Translations under genes and position numbers: made by a program | The notes under the pieces: model-generated | Told to the model about the DNA's origin: nothing | The model's input: only the letters and a program-made list of their open reading frames with translations | The model's database searches: none | Shown: piece by piece, positions 22,023 through 32,028 of the stretch | Position numbering within the stretch: position 1 is the first letter of the stretch | Layout: each line of letters opens with the position of its first letter | NCBI RefSeq assembly: GCF_932276165.1 | Contig: NC_063986.1 | Coordinates: 6,522,501-6,586,500, forward strand | Direction: 5' to 3' | Source of the DNA: Plutella xylostella | Taxonomy: Eukaryota; Arthropoda; Insecta; Lepidoptera; Plutellidae | Length of the DNA stretch: 64,000 nt

Positions 22023-22744
22023 TGGGCCTTCCGCCACTAAAATTTTCAAGTTTAAAAGTAAAGTTCATCAGTTTCCTTATTTGTGTTAAAACCGTAAAAA
22101 TAATTTCTTGTTTTGGTAAAATAAAGACTAATTTCAGTAATAAAACGCTTACATTGTGCATTTTGGTGTGTAATACGAATTTAAAAACCAATCCTGTGTG
22201 CGGGAATAGACGCTTTGTTATTTTATAAAAATAAAATATCTTACGATCACGACGAACTAACCTTTAAAGTTACTAACCTATTTTGTGTTGTGCATTGTGA
22301 ATTGTGCTTTTAACCTGCTGGTGGTGAAACAGTAAGACTGTTGGATTGTTGCTATTATTGCATTGAGTTGCCCATGCAAGTTTGGTGAGCTGTAAATAAC
22401 CTATTAACTATTCTACTGTAAATACCTTGTGCCTTCTGAAAGATCATTGACAATTATTTCGTGTGCCTATTGTAAATACTGTGTTCTAATTGATTGACTG
22501 TGTTCTAATTGATTGCCTGTGTCCTTATTTTGTGTGTGCCTAATTGTAAATACTGTGCCCTTGCTATTTCTAAACAACTACTTAGTGTGTGCATAAATTA
22601 ACAATAATTGCTGAACTTTATTAACTTAGTGCTTAAATAACTAGGACATACTTGAAGTAGTAAGTTTTGAGCAACATTTAATTAAGTGGGCAAAGCTTAA
22701 GCTTAAATTAACAATTACTTACTGGGTGTGATTATTTAAAAATA

Positions 22745-25700
22745 ATGGGGCGGAATAAAAATAAGAAGCGCTCTCATAGCAGTTCTAGTTCATCCTCTTC
22801 AAGCAGTTGTGATAGGAAGAGATATAGATCTAAATTAAAGAAAAAAGAGAGGCGCATTGATGCACTAGAAGATATAATTAAGGTGTTGAGAAATAGCTAC
22901 CATACTGGAAATGAAAACAATGAGCAGGGTACTGAATCTGTGTCATCTGTGCCAACAGCAGTACCTGGACCTAGTAGTGGTGGTAATGCTAGTCTACCAA
23001 TAGTGAGATATGTTGGGCGGAATGACTTCATCCCTGACTTTGATCCTCAGACTACCAACGTCCCTGTCGAACACTGGATCAGAAATTTAGAAAGTACTGC
23101 TAGGATGCATGGTTGGGATGAGCGTACTCTCATATGCAACTGTACATGTAAGCTAAGTGGATATGCAAAGGGCTGGTACGAACGGCAAGCATCATTTGAA
23201 ATGAGTTGGGATGAATGGAAAGACAAAATTATCAAAGCATTTCCGTTTACCAAGAACAAGTTATCGCAGATCAGGGAACTAGTCAATAGAATGCGTCTAC
23301 CAAATGAAGATCCCATAGAATTCTACTATAATAAATTGGGCATTGGCATGTCATGCCAGATGTGTGACGAAGTTATAACTGAAGCCATCATAGGGACGCT
23401 TGGGAATCAGTTGTTAGAAGTAGGTGCAAAATCAGCTGGCTGTCATAACACAACAACACTATTAAAGTACTTAGCCAGTGTGAGTACATCAAACTTTGGT
23501 GTAAATAAGTATCAAGCAAGTACCAGTGAAAGAAAGCCTAATAATACTCCTTTAAAATGTTTTAATTGTGGAAAACCAGGACACAAGGCTTCCAGGTGTC
23601 ACCAGAATAGAGAAAATATGAAAGCTGGGATAAATAAACAAAATAATAAATGTGCTTTTTGTGGTCGATTGGGCCACACAGAGATGGACTGTTTTAGAAA
23701 GAAAAATATGAATAAGCACTGTTCATTTTGTAATATGAAGGGCCACACTTTGGAGGAGTGCAGGAAATCTAAGTCATCGCCTCAAAATAAAGTAGTCCGG
23801 AAAGTACAGACTGTCTGTTGTGATTTTTCAGACAGAAAATATTTCAAAACAGTGCTATTAAATAACACTCCTGCTGAGGCTTTCCTAGATTTTGGGAGCT
23901 CCTGTAATACAATAAAACAGAGTTACTGCCAAAAACAAAACTTGGCTTTTACAGCAAATGATGAAATTGTCATTAAGGGCTATGGAGACGCTTTAACCTT
24001 ACCCATAGGTATAGTCACAGCCAAATTAATGGTGGATGGGATTGACATGACGACCAATTTTTATGTAGTACCAGACAATGTACAGGAGTTTGATGTATTG
24101 GTGGGTCAACCATTTACAGAAGCCGCAGATGTAGTGGTGATTAAGACTGCTTCACAGTTGAGTTTCTTCAAGAGGGAAATGGCACTTGAATTAGCAGAGC
24201 TATGCGAGGATACTGGAAAAGTGCAGTTACATCCACAAGAAGATGTTACTTTGGAACCTGGTATTAATAAAGTATTTGTGTGGACCACCCCAGCAGTAAA
24301 TGCAACCCTAAAAGTTAACCAAAGTGAACAACGGCAGCCAATGTATGAAAAGGATGTTGTATGTGAAGAAGTTGAGAGTGATAATGGTTCTGCAATTCTT
24401 AAAATTATTAACAGAACAAATGCACCAATCAAAATTAAATGTGAGGAATGTATAGCAAGAGCTGAATTAGTAGAAACACCAGAGTGTTCTGAAGCAATGC
24501 CTAATATAGGAGAACAACTGACAGATAAACAAAGAAAAGAAGTAATATCTCTCCTGAGGGACTATGATGACTGTTTTTCTGGCAGTGCTATGGCGCTTGG
24601 TAACTGTGACATTGAGATGGTGATTAAACTAAGGGAGGATAAGATCGTAAATTACAAGCCATATCGTATGTCATATCATGAAAGAGAAGTAGTACGAAAT
24701 GTTGTATCTGAATTATTAGAAGCTGGTATAGTTGAAAAGTCTACTTCACCTTATGCAAGTCCAGTACTCTTAGTCAAAAGAAAGGATGGAGGATACAGAA
24801 TGTGTGTCGACTACAGGGCGCTGAATAAAATTACTGAAAAGGAAAGGTACCCATTACCTGTTATACAAGATTTACTTGACCGACTTGTGGATAAGACTGT
24901 CTTCTGCTGTCTAGACCTGGCTAATGGCTATCATCAGATACGGATTGCAAAAGAGTCCAGGCCATATACAGGGTTCATAACGCCTGACGGGCATTTTCAA
25001 TATCGAATGATGAGTTTTGGGTTGTGTAATGCCCCTGCTGTGTTTCAAAGGGCAATGAATGAGATACTTGCACCTGTAATCCATGATTGTGCTGAAGCTT
25101 ACATCGATGATGTTATATTATGGGGAGATGATTTTAAAAGCTGTTTGGACAATCTAAGAAAAGTGTTGGAATTAATTAAAGCCGCAGGAGTAAAATTGAA
25201 ACGCAGCAAGTGCACTTTCCTCACTGAAAAAGTGGAATACCTCGGTTATGATATTTCTAAAGGAGAACTACGTCCCTCACCGCATAAAATAGCAGCTGTC
25301 AAGGATTTTAAAACACCAGAAAATGTTCATGAACTGCGCCAATTTTTAGGCTTGGCAAGTTACTTCCGCAAATTTATCGGTGGGTTTGCAACTATAGCCA
25401 AACCATTAACAACTTTAACCAAAAAGGATGTAGAGTGGTGTTGGGGCTCTGATCAAGCTCAATCTATGGATAAATTGAAGGAAATACTCACGACTGATCC
25501 AGTACTGGCAATTTACAGCCCGAACCGAGAGACACAAATCCATACTGATGCATCAAAGCTGGGTCTCGGGGGCGTACTACTCCAACGTCAAGATAATGGA
25601 GAATGGAAGGCAGTCGCTTACGCCAGTAGACAAACAACTGCTGCTGAAACTAACTATCATAGTTTTGAATTGGAAGCTTTGGCTGTGGTCTTCAGTATTA

Positions 25701-27172
25701 TGAAGTTTAAGGTATATGTGACTGGCCTTAAATTTGTTGTGGTCACCGATTGTTCTGCTTTGAGATTAGCATGGTCTAAAAGGGACTTGTCACCGCGAAT
25801 AGCAAGGTGGTGGCTAGATTTACAAGAGTATAACTTTGAGGTTGAACACCGACCAGGAACATCTATGGTTCATGTGGATGCTCTCAGCAGAAACCCAGTA
25901 TTATGCGAAATAAGACAGATAGAAGGAAAAGACCTAGTAACAACACTTCAGGCTGGAGACGAAGCTATACAATCCCTTAGTTTGAATTTAAAGCTGGAGT
26001 TAGAAGCCAACAAACACAAGAAGAATGGGTTACATAAAGACTTCAGAATAGTAGATGGGATCTTGTACCGCATAGTAAATGGTAATAATAAACCTGTTTT
26101 GCCCAAAGGTGCTAGGTGGCACATTATGAAAATATACCATGATGATCATGGGCATCTTGGCCTTGAAAAGTGTCTTGAAGCCATACAGGCGAAATATTGG
26201 TTCCCAAAAATGAGAAAATCTGTAGAAAAGTATATTTCCAGTTGTATTGGTTGCCAGTTTGCTAAGAAACCAACTGGAAAACAGCCTGGGCTGATGCATC
26301 CTATTCCTAAGGGTACTTTGCCCTTCCACACGTTACATGTGGACCATTTAGGCCCTTTTTGTAAAAGTAATGGTAAATCTTATATTTTTGCTATTATTGA
26401 TGGGTTTACTAAGTTTGTCTGGCTAGAGTCAGTTACGAGTGCAAACACTAAAGGAGCTATCACTGCATTGAACAAATTGTGTCATATTTTTGGATTTCCT
26501 GCAAGAATTGTCAGTGACCGAGGGACGGCATTTACATCCAAAGAGTTTCAGAATTACTGCAATGACCATGGGATAAAGCATGTATTGAATGCTGTGGCAA
26601 CACCTCGAGCGAATGGTCAAGTTGAACGTCTGAACCGCACAGTGTTGAAATCTTTGACAGCTCACATGGGCGAGGAGCGTAAAGGCTGGGATGCGTATCT
26701 GCCTAAAGTTCAACTCGGTATAAATTCGACTACTAGTCAGGGAACCGGCAAGTCTCCTATGGAACTACTATGTGGTTTGCGACCCCGTTTAGCAGGCGAA
26801 CTAGATGTTGCTGTGCATGACTCTAACCTATCTGAAATAAGGGATGATGCATCTAAAACTATTGAGGATAATGCAAATAAAATGAAAACCAGGTTCGATA
26901 AAGGTCGGCGTGTAACTAAACCAATCCCGGTGGGAAAGATGGTGATGGTGGAACGGAAAATAATGCGACCAGGACTCATGAGTGGTAAACTTGTACCAAG
27001 GTATGCGGGACCCTATAAAGTGACTGCAGTGTTACCCAATGATCGCTATGAAGTGACGTCAGTTACTAAGGGAAAGAGGATGTACAAAAACACAATTGCC
27101 CGAGACAAGCTAAAAGTTTGGAAACCCCGTGAGGGAAGCTCCTCTTCAGAAGAGGACTTGACTGAGCAATGA
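22745..27172 (+). CDS. Gypsy-1 Gag-Pol polyprotein
   Basis: A single 1475-aa frame carries all retrotransposon functions. The N-terminus is basic and Ser-rich (KKRSHSSSSSSSSSSCDRKR), and a Gag core follows. Three CCHC zinc knuckles lie at about 272-340 (CFNCGKPGHKASRC, CAFCGRLGHTEMDC, CSFCNMKGHTLEEC). The protease-like segment at about 378 reads LDFGSS, so the usual D-S/T-G active site is DFG. Reverse transcriptase includes CLDLANGYHQ and YIDD (about 783). RNase H has HTDASKLG (about 932). Integrase has an HHCC finger (about 1127-1170, CIGC) and a D,D35E core (about 1199, 1257, 1293). The tail is acidic (SSSSEEDLTEQ). There is no env frame. The protein makes virus-like particles and copies and integrates the element; the DFG change may block maturation. 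Confidence 0.95.
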   Translation: MGRNKNKKRSHSSSSSSSSSSCDRKRYRSKLKKKERRIDALEDIIKVLRNSYHTGNENNEQGTESVSSVPTAVPGPSSGGNASLPIVRYVGRNDFIPDFDPQTTNVPVEHWIRNLESTARMHGWDERTLICNCTCKLSGYAKGWYERQASFEMSWDEWKDKIIKAFPFTKNKLSQIRELVNRMRLPNEDPIEFYYNKLGIGMSCQMCDEVITEAIIGTLGNQLLEVGAKSAGCHNTTTLLKYLASVSTSNFGVNKYQASTSERKPNNTPLKCFNCGKPGHKASRCHQNRENMKAGINKQNNKCAFCGRLGHTEMDCFRKKNMNKHCSFCNMKGHTLEECRKSKSSPQNKVVRKVQTVCCDFSDRKYFKTVLLNNTPAEAFLDFGSSCNTIKQSYCQKQNLAFTANDEIVIKGYGDALTLPIGIVTAKLMVDGIDMTTNFYVVPDNVQEFDVLVGQPFTEAADVVVIKTASQLSFFKREMALELAELCEDTGKVQLHPQEDVTLEPGINKVFVWTTPAVNATLKVNQSEQRQPMYEKDVVCEEVESDNGSAILKIINRTNAPIKIKCEECIARAELVETPECSEAMPNIGEQLTDKQRKEVISLLRDYDDCFSGSAMALGNCDIEMVIKLREDKIVNYKPYRMSYHEREVVRNVVSELLEAGIVEKSTSPYASPVLLVKRKDGGYRMCVDYRALNKITEKERYPLPVIQDLLDRLVDKTVFCCLDLANGYHQIRIAKESRPYTGFITPDGHFQYRMMSFGLCNAPAVFQRAMNEILAPVIHDCAEAYIDDVILWGDDFKSCLDNLRKVLELIKAAGVKLKRSKCTFLTEKVEYLGYDISKGELRPSPHKIAAVKDFKTPENVHELRQFLGLASYFRKFIGGFATIAKPLTTLTKKDVEWCWGSDQAQSMDKLKEILTTDPVLAIYSPNRETQIHTDASKLGLGGVLLQRQDNGEWKAVAYASRQTTAAETNYHSFELEALAVVFSIMKFKVYVTGLKFVVVTDCSALRLAWSKRDLSPRIARWWLDLQEYNFEVEHRPGTSMVHVDALSRNPVLCEIRQIEGKDLVTTLQAGDEAIQSLSLNLKLELEANKHKKNGLHKDFRIVDGILYRIVNGNNKPVLPKGARWHIMKIYHDDHGHLGLEKCLEAIQAKYWFPKMRKSVEKYISSCIGCQFAKKPTGKQPGLMHPIPKGTLPFHTLHVDHLGPFCKSNGKSYIFAIIDGFTKFVWLESVTSANTKGAITALNKLCHIFGFPARIVSDRGTAFTSKEFQNYCNDHGIKHVLNAVATPRANGQVERLNRTVLKSLTAHMGEERKGWDAYLPKVQLGINSTTSQGTGKSPMELLCGLRPRLAGELDVAVHDSNLSEIRDDASKTIEDNANKMKTRFDKGRRVTKPIPVGKMVMVERKIMRPGLMSGKLVPRYAGPYKVTAVLPNDRYEVTSVTKGKRMYKNTIARDKLKVWKPREGSSSSEEDLTEQ

Positions 27173-27182
27173 TTCCTATACA

Positions 27183-27575
27183 AAATACTTTATGTGTGCT
27201 TGCCTTCGGGGCCTCACAGCACTAAAACCATATCATGCTTGCCTACGGGGCCTACACAGCATAAGTGTGCTTGCCTTCGGGGCCTCACAGCACTAAAACC
27301 ATATCATGCTTGCCTACGGGGCCTACACAGCATAAGTGTGCTTGCCTACGGGGCCTACACAGCATAAGTGTGCTTGCCTACGGGGCCTACACAGCATAAG
27401 TGTGCTTGCCTTCGGGGCCTCACAGCACTAAAACCATATCATGCTTGCCTACGGGGCCTACACAGCATAAGTGTGTTTGCCTTCGGGGCCTCACAGCACT
27501 AAAACCATATCATGCTTGCCTACGGGGCCTACACAGCATAAGTGTGCTTGCCTTCGGGGCCTAACAGCACAAAAG
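27183..27575 (+). repeat. Minisatellite in the Gypsy-1 3' region
   Basis: About a dozen alternating units of about 30-38 bp repeat the theme TGTGCTTGCCTACGGGGCC then TACACAGCATAAG, or TTCGGGGCCTCACAGCAC then TAAAACCATATCA. The array fills the gap between the gag-pol stop and the 3' LTR region. Each unit carries a GGGGCC core. Confidence 0.9.
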
Positions 27576-27646
27576 CATCTGACAGCTATGCCTATGGGGC
27601 CTCTCCAGTGGTCCTCGGGGACCGAGGAATTTCAGGATGGCCGAAC

Positions 27647-27860
27647 TGTTAGAAGAAATTTATCATAATACCCTATGTGGTCTACATTCTTATTTGGAGG
27701 AACAAAACACAGAACAGAAGAAAGGTGTCTATGGTGTGGGCGATTTTTGACGTTTACCGGCATCTTGTTCTCAAGCATAAATTGCGCATGGCTTCATAAT
27801 TTTAATTTAAGCGAATCCTAGACAAAATAACATAGTAAGTAAATATTTTAACGTTTAAAA
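27647..27860 (+). repeat. Gypsy-1 3' LTR
   Basis: Same as the 5' LTR. Directly preceded by TCAGGATGGCCGAAC (from 27632), where a polypurine tract is expected. Followed by the TTAT duplication. Confidence 0.93.
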
Positions 27861-27924
27861 TTATATAAAACAACAAAGAAAAAAAAAGGATACACATCAA
27901 AATAACTGGAAAAAACATAAGCCC

Positions 27925-28140
27925 CAATTTACTTGTGTGGGACAGGGAGTACCATAATATTTTTTATGGGGTACTCCCCATCTATGCGAAATATAAGCTT
28001 GATATCTTTACCCGTTTCTGAGAAAAAGGGCGGTGACAGACAGTCAGTCAGACAGACGGACAACAAAGAGATCCTATAACGGTTGCTTTTTTTCTTTTGA
28101 CGTTCGAAACCCTAAAATTAAGTAAAAATATTATGCTGCC
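27925..28140. repeat. Fragment of a lepidopteran 'GACAGACAGNCAG' repeat
   Basis: The text CTTTACCCGTTTCTGAGAAA then GGGCGGTGACAGACAGTCAG then CGAAACCCTAAAATTAAG is a diverged copy of a common moth interspersed repeat. The superfamily is not certain. Confidence 0.5.
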
Positions 28141-28324
28141 AAAAAATGTACTTACAGGTATTGAAAAAGCGGTATATAAACAAATTATACCAGCAGAGGG
28201 TTCACTTTTTAGCTGAATGACGGCCTTGAGTGGCGGTCAAGTTGGTCCCCGCCTGCGATACTTTCCATTAACATTGGGACTCGTTTTCATGTTTTTAGCG
28301 TACAGTCAGGTTTTTAGTTTTTTA

Positions 28325-28885
28325 TAATTGTTAGGGTTCCGTAGCCAAAATGGCAAAAACGGAACCCTTATAGTTTCGTCATGTCCGTCTGTCCGTCTGT
28401 CCGTCTGTCACAGCCGATTTACTCGGAAACTATAAGTACTACAGTGATGAAATTTGATGGGAATATGTGTTGTATGAACCGCTACAAAAATATGACACTA
28501 AATAGTAAAAAAAAGAATTGGGGGTGGGGCCCCCCATACATGTAACTGAGGGATGAAATTTTTTTTTTCGATGTACATACCCGTGTGGGGTATCAATGGA
28601 AAGGTCTTTTAAAATGATATAAAGTTTTCTAAAAAACATTTTTCTTAAAGTGAACGGTTTTTGAGATATCAGCTCTCAAAGTCGTAAAAAGTATGTCCCC
28701 CCCCCTCTATTTTTATAACTACGGGGTATAAAATTCTAAAAAAAATAGAGGTGATGCATGCTAATTAACTCTTTCAACGATTTTTGGTTTGATCAAAGTA
28801 TCTCTTATAGTTTTTGAGATAGGTTGATTTAACTGTAATTTTGCTGCTACGGAACCCTTTGTGCGCGAGCCCGACTCGCACTTGG
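28325..28885 (+). repeat. Lepidopteran 'GGTTCCGTAGCC...CTTGGCCGG' repeat
   Basis: The unit begins TTAGGGTTCCGTAGCCAAAA, contains a (GTCCGTCT)n stretch, and ends CTACGGAACCCTTTGTGCGC then GACTCGCACTTGGCCGG and a T run. Both ends carry GGTTCCGTAG / CTACGGAACC in inverted orientation. This family is common in moth genomes (memory). It is non-coding. Confidence 0.7.
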
Positions 28886-29280
28886 CCGGTTTTTTTATTT
28901 GTAACTTTTTAGTTGTTTTTATTTTATGAAATTTTACGTCGGTAGGTAGTTCATGATCATTTTTTATTTCAATAATTTTGGTGTTGTTATTTAAATACCT
29001 TCAATATGCATATTTTTGTAATGTGAAAATCAAGTCCTTTCATTTGATACCTTACACGGCAAAGTTGAATTATTATTTTTTCGATCATCACGTTATGTCC
29101 TCAAGAGGGCGCTATGTACATTTTAATGGAACGTCACATAGCCTATAGGCATCGCGCCATCAATACGCTTCTAACAATACCTCATACATCGAAATCTATC
29201 AAGCCGTTTAGGCTACAGGAGGGAACAAAGAAACAGACAAACATACATATATACATACATACAATCAAAAAACATTAAAA

Positions 29281-29520
29281 AAAAAAAGGTAAAAAGGAGT
29301 AAGACAGGGGGTCATTCTGAACTTTTGCTCTACGAGTTTTGGAAATTAACAAAAAAAAACCTTTTTCATAGAAACTTTGTTGGACATGTGACTTTTTACC
29401 ATGGAAAACGAATATTTTTTTTCGCGAATTTGCAAATCTCGTAGAACAAAAGTTGTTCAGAATGAGCCCTTGAGTCATCCCCTTTTGGCTTAGTATAGCC
29501 CTTTTGCGACACTATGTATT
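29281..29520. repeat. MITE-like unit (GGGGGTCATTCTGAACTTTT...)
   Basis: Internal inverted similarity is visible: TCATTCTGAACTTTTGCTC with CTACGAG on the left, and CTCGTAG with AACAAAAGTTGTTCAGAATGA on the right. The right end reads GCCCTTTTGCGACACTATG. Related ends appear at 54925-55030 and 61751-61893. Confidence 0.55.
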
Positions 29521-31530
29521 TACTTTGCTTTGTCGTCGGGGTTCAGTTGGCTGGAGGATGCCCGAAACTTGTTATCTACACTTTAATACTTTTAGTTACC
29601 TTTCTACAAGTAAATACCACATTTGTTTGAGAAAGCTAATCGGGTTCCGAGTATAGAGTAAAGTGGCACCCCTAACCAGTGTAAGTAAGAATTATACTTA
29701 CTTACCCTAAAATCACCCAAAATGTACTTGAACATAATTGTCAATAAAGTTGGCGAGTAAAAGTTTATCGACCCACTGTGCAAACTTACATGTGTGCGTG
29801 TCACTGCGTGTGCTGTGTGAAGAGCATTGAAAACCCAAAATTGGCGCGGCACGTCACCCTGTACGGGCCCTTAATGATATTCTATCAGTGTACATGTACC
29901 TACCTAGGCATAATGGATTAAAATATTTCGAATAAACTTACCTTGACAGCGGTTTGTTATGAATGGGAGGTAAACAGACACTGCTGTTGCGCTAGAATGT
30001 CGCCACTCACGCCACCCGCCCCCGGCCGCGGCGCACCTAACAGACTAGGTACCTGCGGCGCGACGCGATGGCACTCAGGGCTAACCTCCTCTCACTTCTC
30101 ACGGACATGTTTTTGCACTGTTGTATTATACAGGGTGGGATTTTATTGGTGAACTACCCGACGGAATTTCTGACGACTAGCTTGCAGCTAAAAAAAAGTT
30201 TCAGAGGGACCAAGTCTCAAATCTCAAACATACATAACCACAGCCGCTGTAAATACAAAAAAATATATATGGATGATCTGTTTGTCGATTGTGGTTATGG
30301 TTAGTGACCCGTACTCCTATGGGGAAAGTCTGGTTTAATTTCTTGACTTGGGCTGATACAACTAAGTACTTACTCACTTACCTACTTATAAGTAGGTATG
30401 TTAATTATAATTATCATGTTTCCTTTTGAAATCATTGGGCATATGTTTAAATAAAGACCGATTGTTGTATCTGGCCGGGTAGGTATTAGATGTTAAAGTA
30501 AACTATCACGGGTTGTGATAGTGTTTTTATAAAATTCCGTCCTGTATTATTAATAAATAACTACTTAATTGTAATCGATGCGGAAATTATATTCACGAAC
30601 ATGAACATTGATCTTAGAATTTTATTCTTAGATCCCTAGCACATGTAGTAGTTAGGTATAGTAGCTGGTTTTTATAATCTCTCCATAATATGGGCTAAGT
30701 GCTTGAAATTAATTTAATTAAGTAAGTAGGTACCTGTCAATGTTGGTACTTATATAAATTTTATAGATGTCAAACAAATGCCTCACGGAAAGAAGGGAGG
30801 GAGCCGAGGGAGTGACGAGTTGACGACAATTACTTAATAAATAATCAATCTATTTTCCTAAGTAAGTACCTATTTACGTCCTATAAATAAGTAAACTTAG
30901 ATAAGTATTTATCTGCCTTTCTTTTAGAAAGTTTATGGTTATTATAGTTACATGTATAGGTACTTATACAGACCCTTTTAGTCCTAACCAACAACAACAA
31001 CATGGTATCCATAGCAAGACAAAACACACCAAAACTCGAACCTAGGACCTACCCTTTCGTCCCCAGGAGTAGCTCGTAAATATGGCCTATGTGAGATGCG
31101 AACCTTTCACAGTGTAGGTATTCTATCTTACAAACATATTGATAGGGTTCCTATGTAGGTATACCTAGTAACAAAGTATTTATTAATATATTATTTGCTA
31201 TGGCAGAAAAAGTCATAATTAACGGCCAATGAATTGCTAATAATTAGCTTACAATCGATGCATTCGTTATTAAGTTACCTATAACCAATTTTCTATCTAC
31301 TATGAATAGAAAGACCTTTGTTCTAGAACAAAACGAGAGCAGCTTTAATTTTGTAGCTAAGTAAGTAGGTATATAGGTAATTAGATAATTTACGTAAACC
31401 GCAGAATGTAAACTTCGGTTACTTACCTAAGAGTAACTTGCTTTGCTTAGGCCTAGCCTAACCTGATGTAAGTACCTAGGTACCAGGGGTATTGTTAACC
31501 CTAAAACGGTGGCAGGTGGCACAATAGTTG
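29521..31530. other. Intergenic DNA, no supported gene
   Basis: AT-rich with many GTAAGTA/TACCTAC stretches and a short GC-rich patch near 30000-30075. No convincing exon or family was found. Confidence 0.4.
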
Positions 31531-31534
31531 TACG

Positions 31535-31732
31535 ATGTTTCAGAATTCTGATACCATTTACCAACAAGTCAGGATCTGGAAGATAGTCATGGTCATAGGA
31601 CTCATAGGAACTATTAACTTAACTTCACTTGTCGTGTTTGGGCTTTCAATCTTGACAGGTATTCAGGTACTAGGTGATAAGCCGAAACGAGGCTTCCAAA
31701 GAAGATTATACAAGTACATAGGAAAGTGGTAG
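31535..31732 (+). CDS. Hypothetical 65-aa single-pass membrane peptide (weak)
   Basis: ATG-to-TAG frame with a polar start, a hydrophobic stretch (IVMVIGLIGTINLTSLVVFG) and a basic C-terminus (KPKRGFQRRLYKY). The topology is coherent, but length and context do not exclude chance. It lies about 300 bp before the next gene, on the same strand. Confidence 0.2.
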   Translation: MFQNSDTIYQQVRIWKIVMVIGLIGTINLTSLVVFGLSILTGIQVLGDKPKRGFQRRLYKYIGKW

Positions 31733-31970
31733 GTAAGTAAAAGTAAGTTATGATCATTATTCTACACTACGCCAAAAATGTATGGGTCTGGAAAACTCCT
31801 AGCGCCTAATAGGACCTATAAGACGACGGTTACTGTTTTGCCGGGATGTTCCGTCTGGTTACCAAGCTACGGGTTAACCCATCATGCCCTAACGAAGAAC
31901 CGCGTACTCTAACAATAATAACAGAGTGATTATTTCGCAAGTCTTACCCAAACAACTTCCTCGCAAACAT

Positions 31971-31978
31971 TATAAAAG
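31971..31978 (+). promoter_or_regulatory. TATA box of the Pro-rich secreted protein gene
   Basis: TATAAAAG lies 58 bp before the ATG at 32029, with initiator-like TCAACTC about 27 bp downstream. The spacing fits a focused insect core promoter. Confidence 0.6.
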
Positions 31979-32028
31979 GGATGACTAAAGTGTCAACTCA
32001 ACTATTATAATATTGTTTTTAATGAAAA

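Larger units (their letters stand above)
21793..27860 (+). mobile_element. Ty3/Gypsy LTR retrotransposon (Gypsy-1), recent
   Basis: 214-bp LTRs at 21793-22006 and 27647-27860 read identical. The 4-bp target-site duplication TTAT flanks the element (21789-21792 and 27861-27864). The order is LTR, primer site, leader of about 740 bp, one long gag-pol frame, a minisatellite, and 3' LTR. LTRs begin TGTTAG but end TTTAAAA instead of CA. Identical LTRs imply very recent insertion. Confidence 0.95.

Noticed and set aside
27183..27575. CRISPR-like array
   Set aside because: Units abut without unique spacers and lie inside an LTR retrotransposon in an animal genome; it is a minisatellite.
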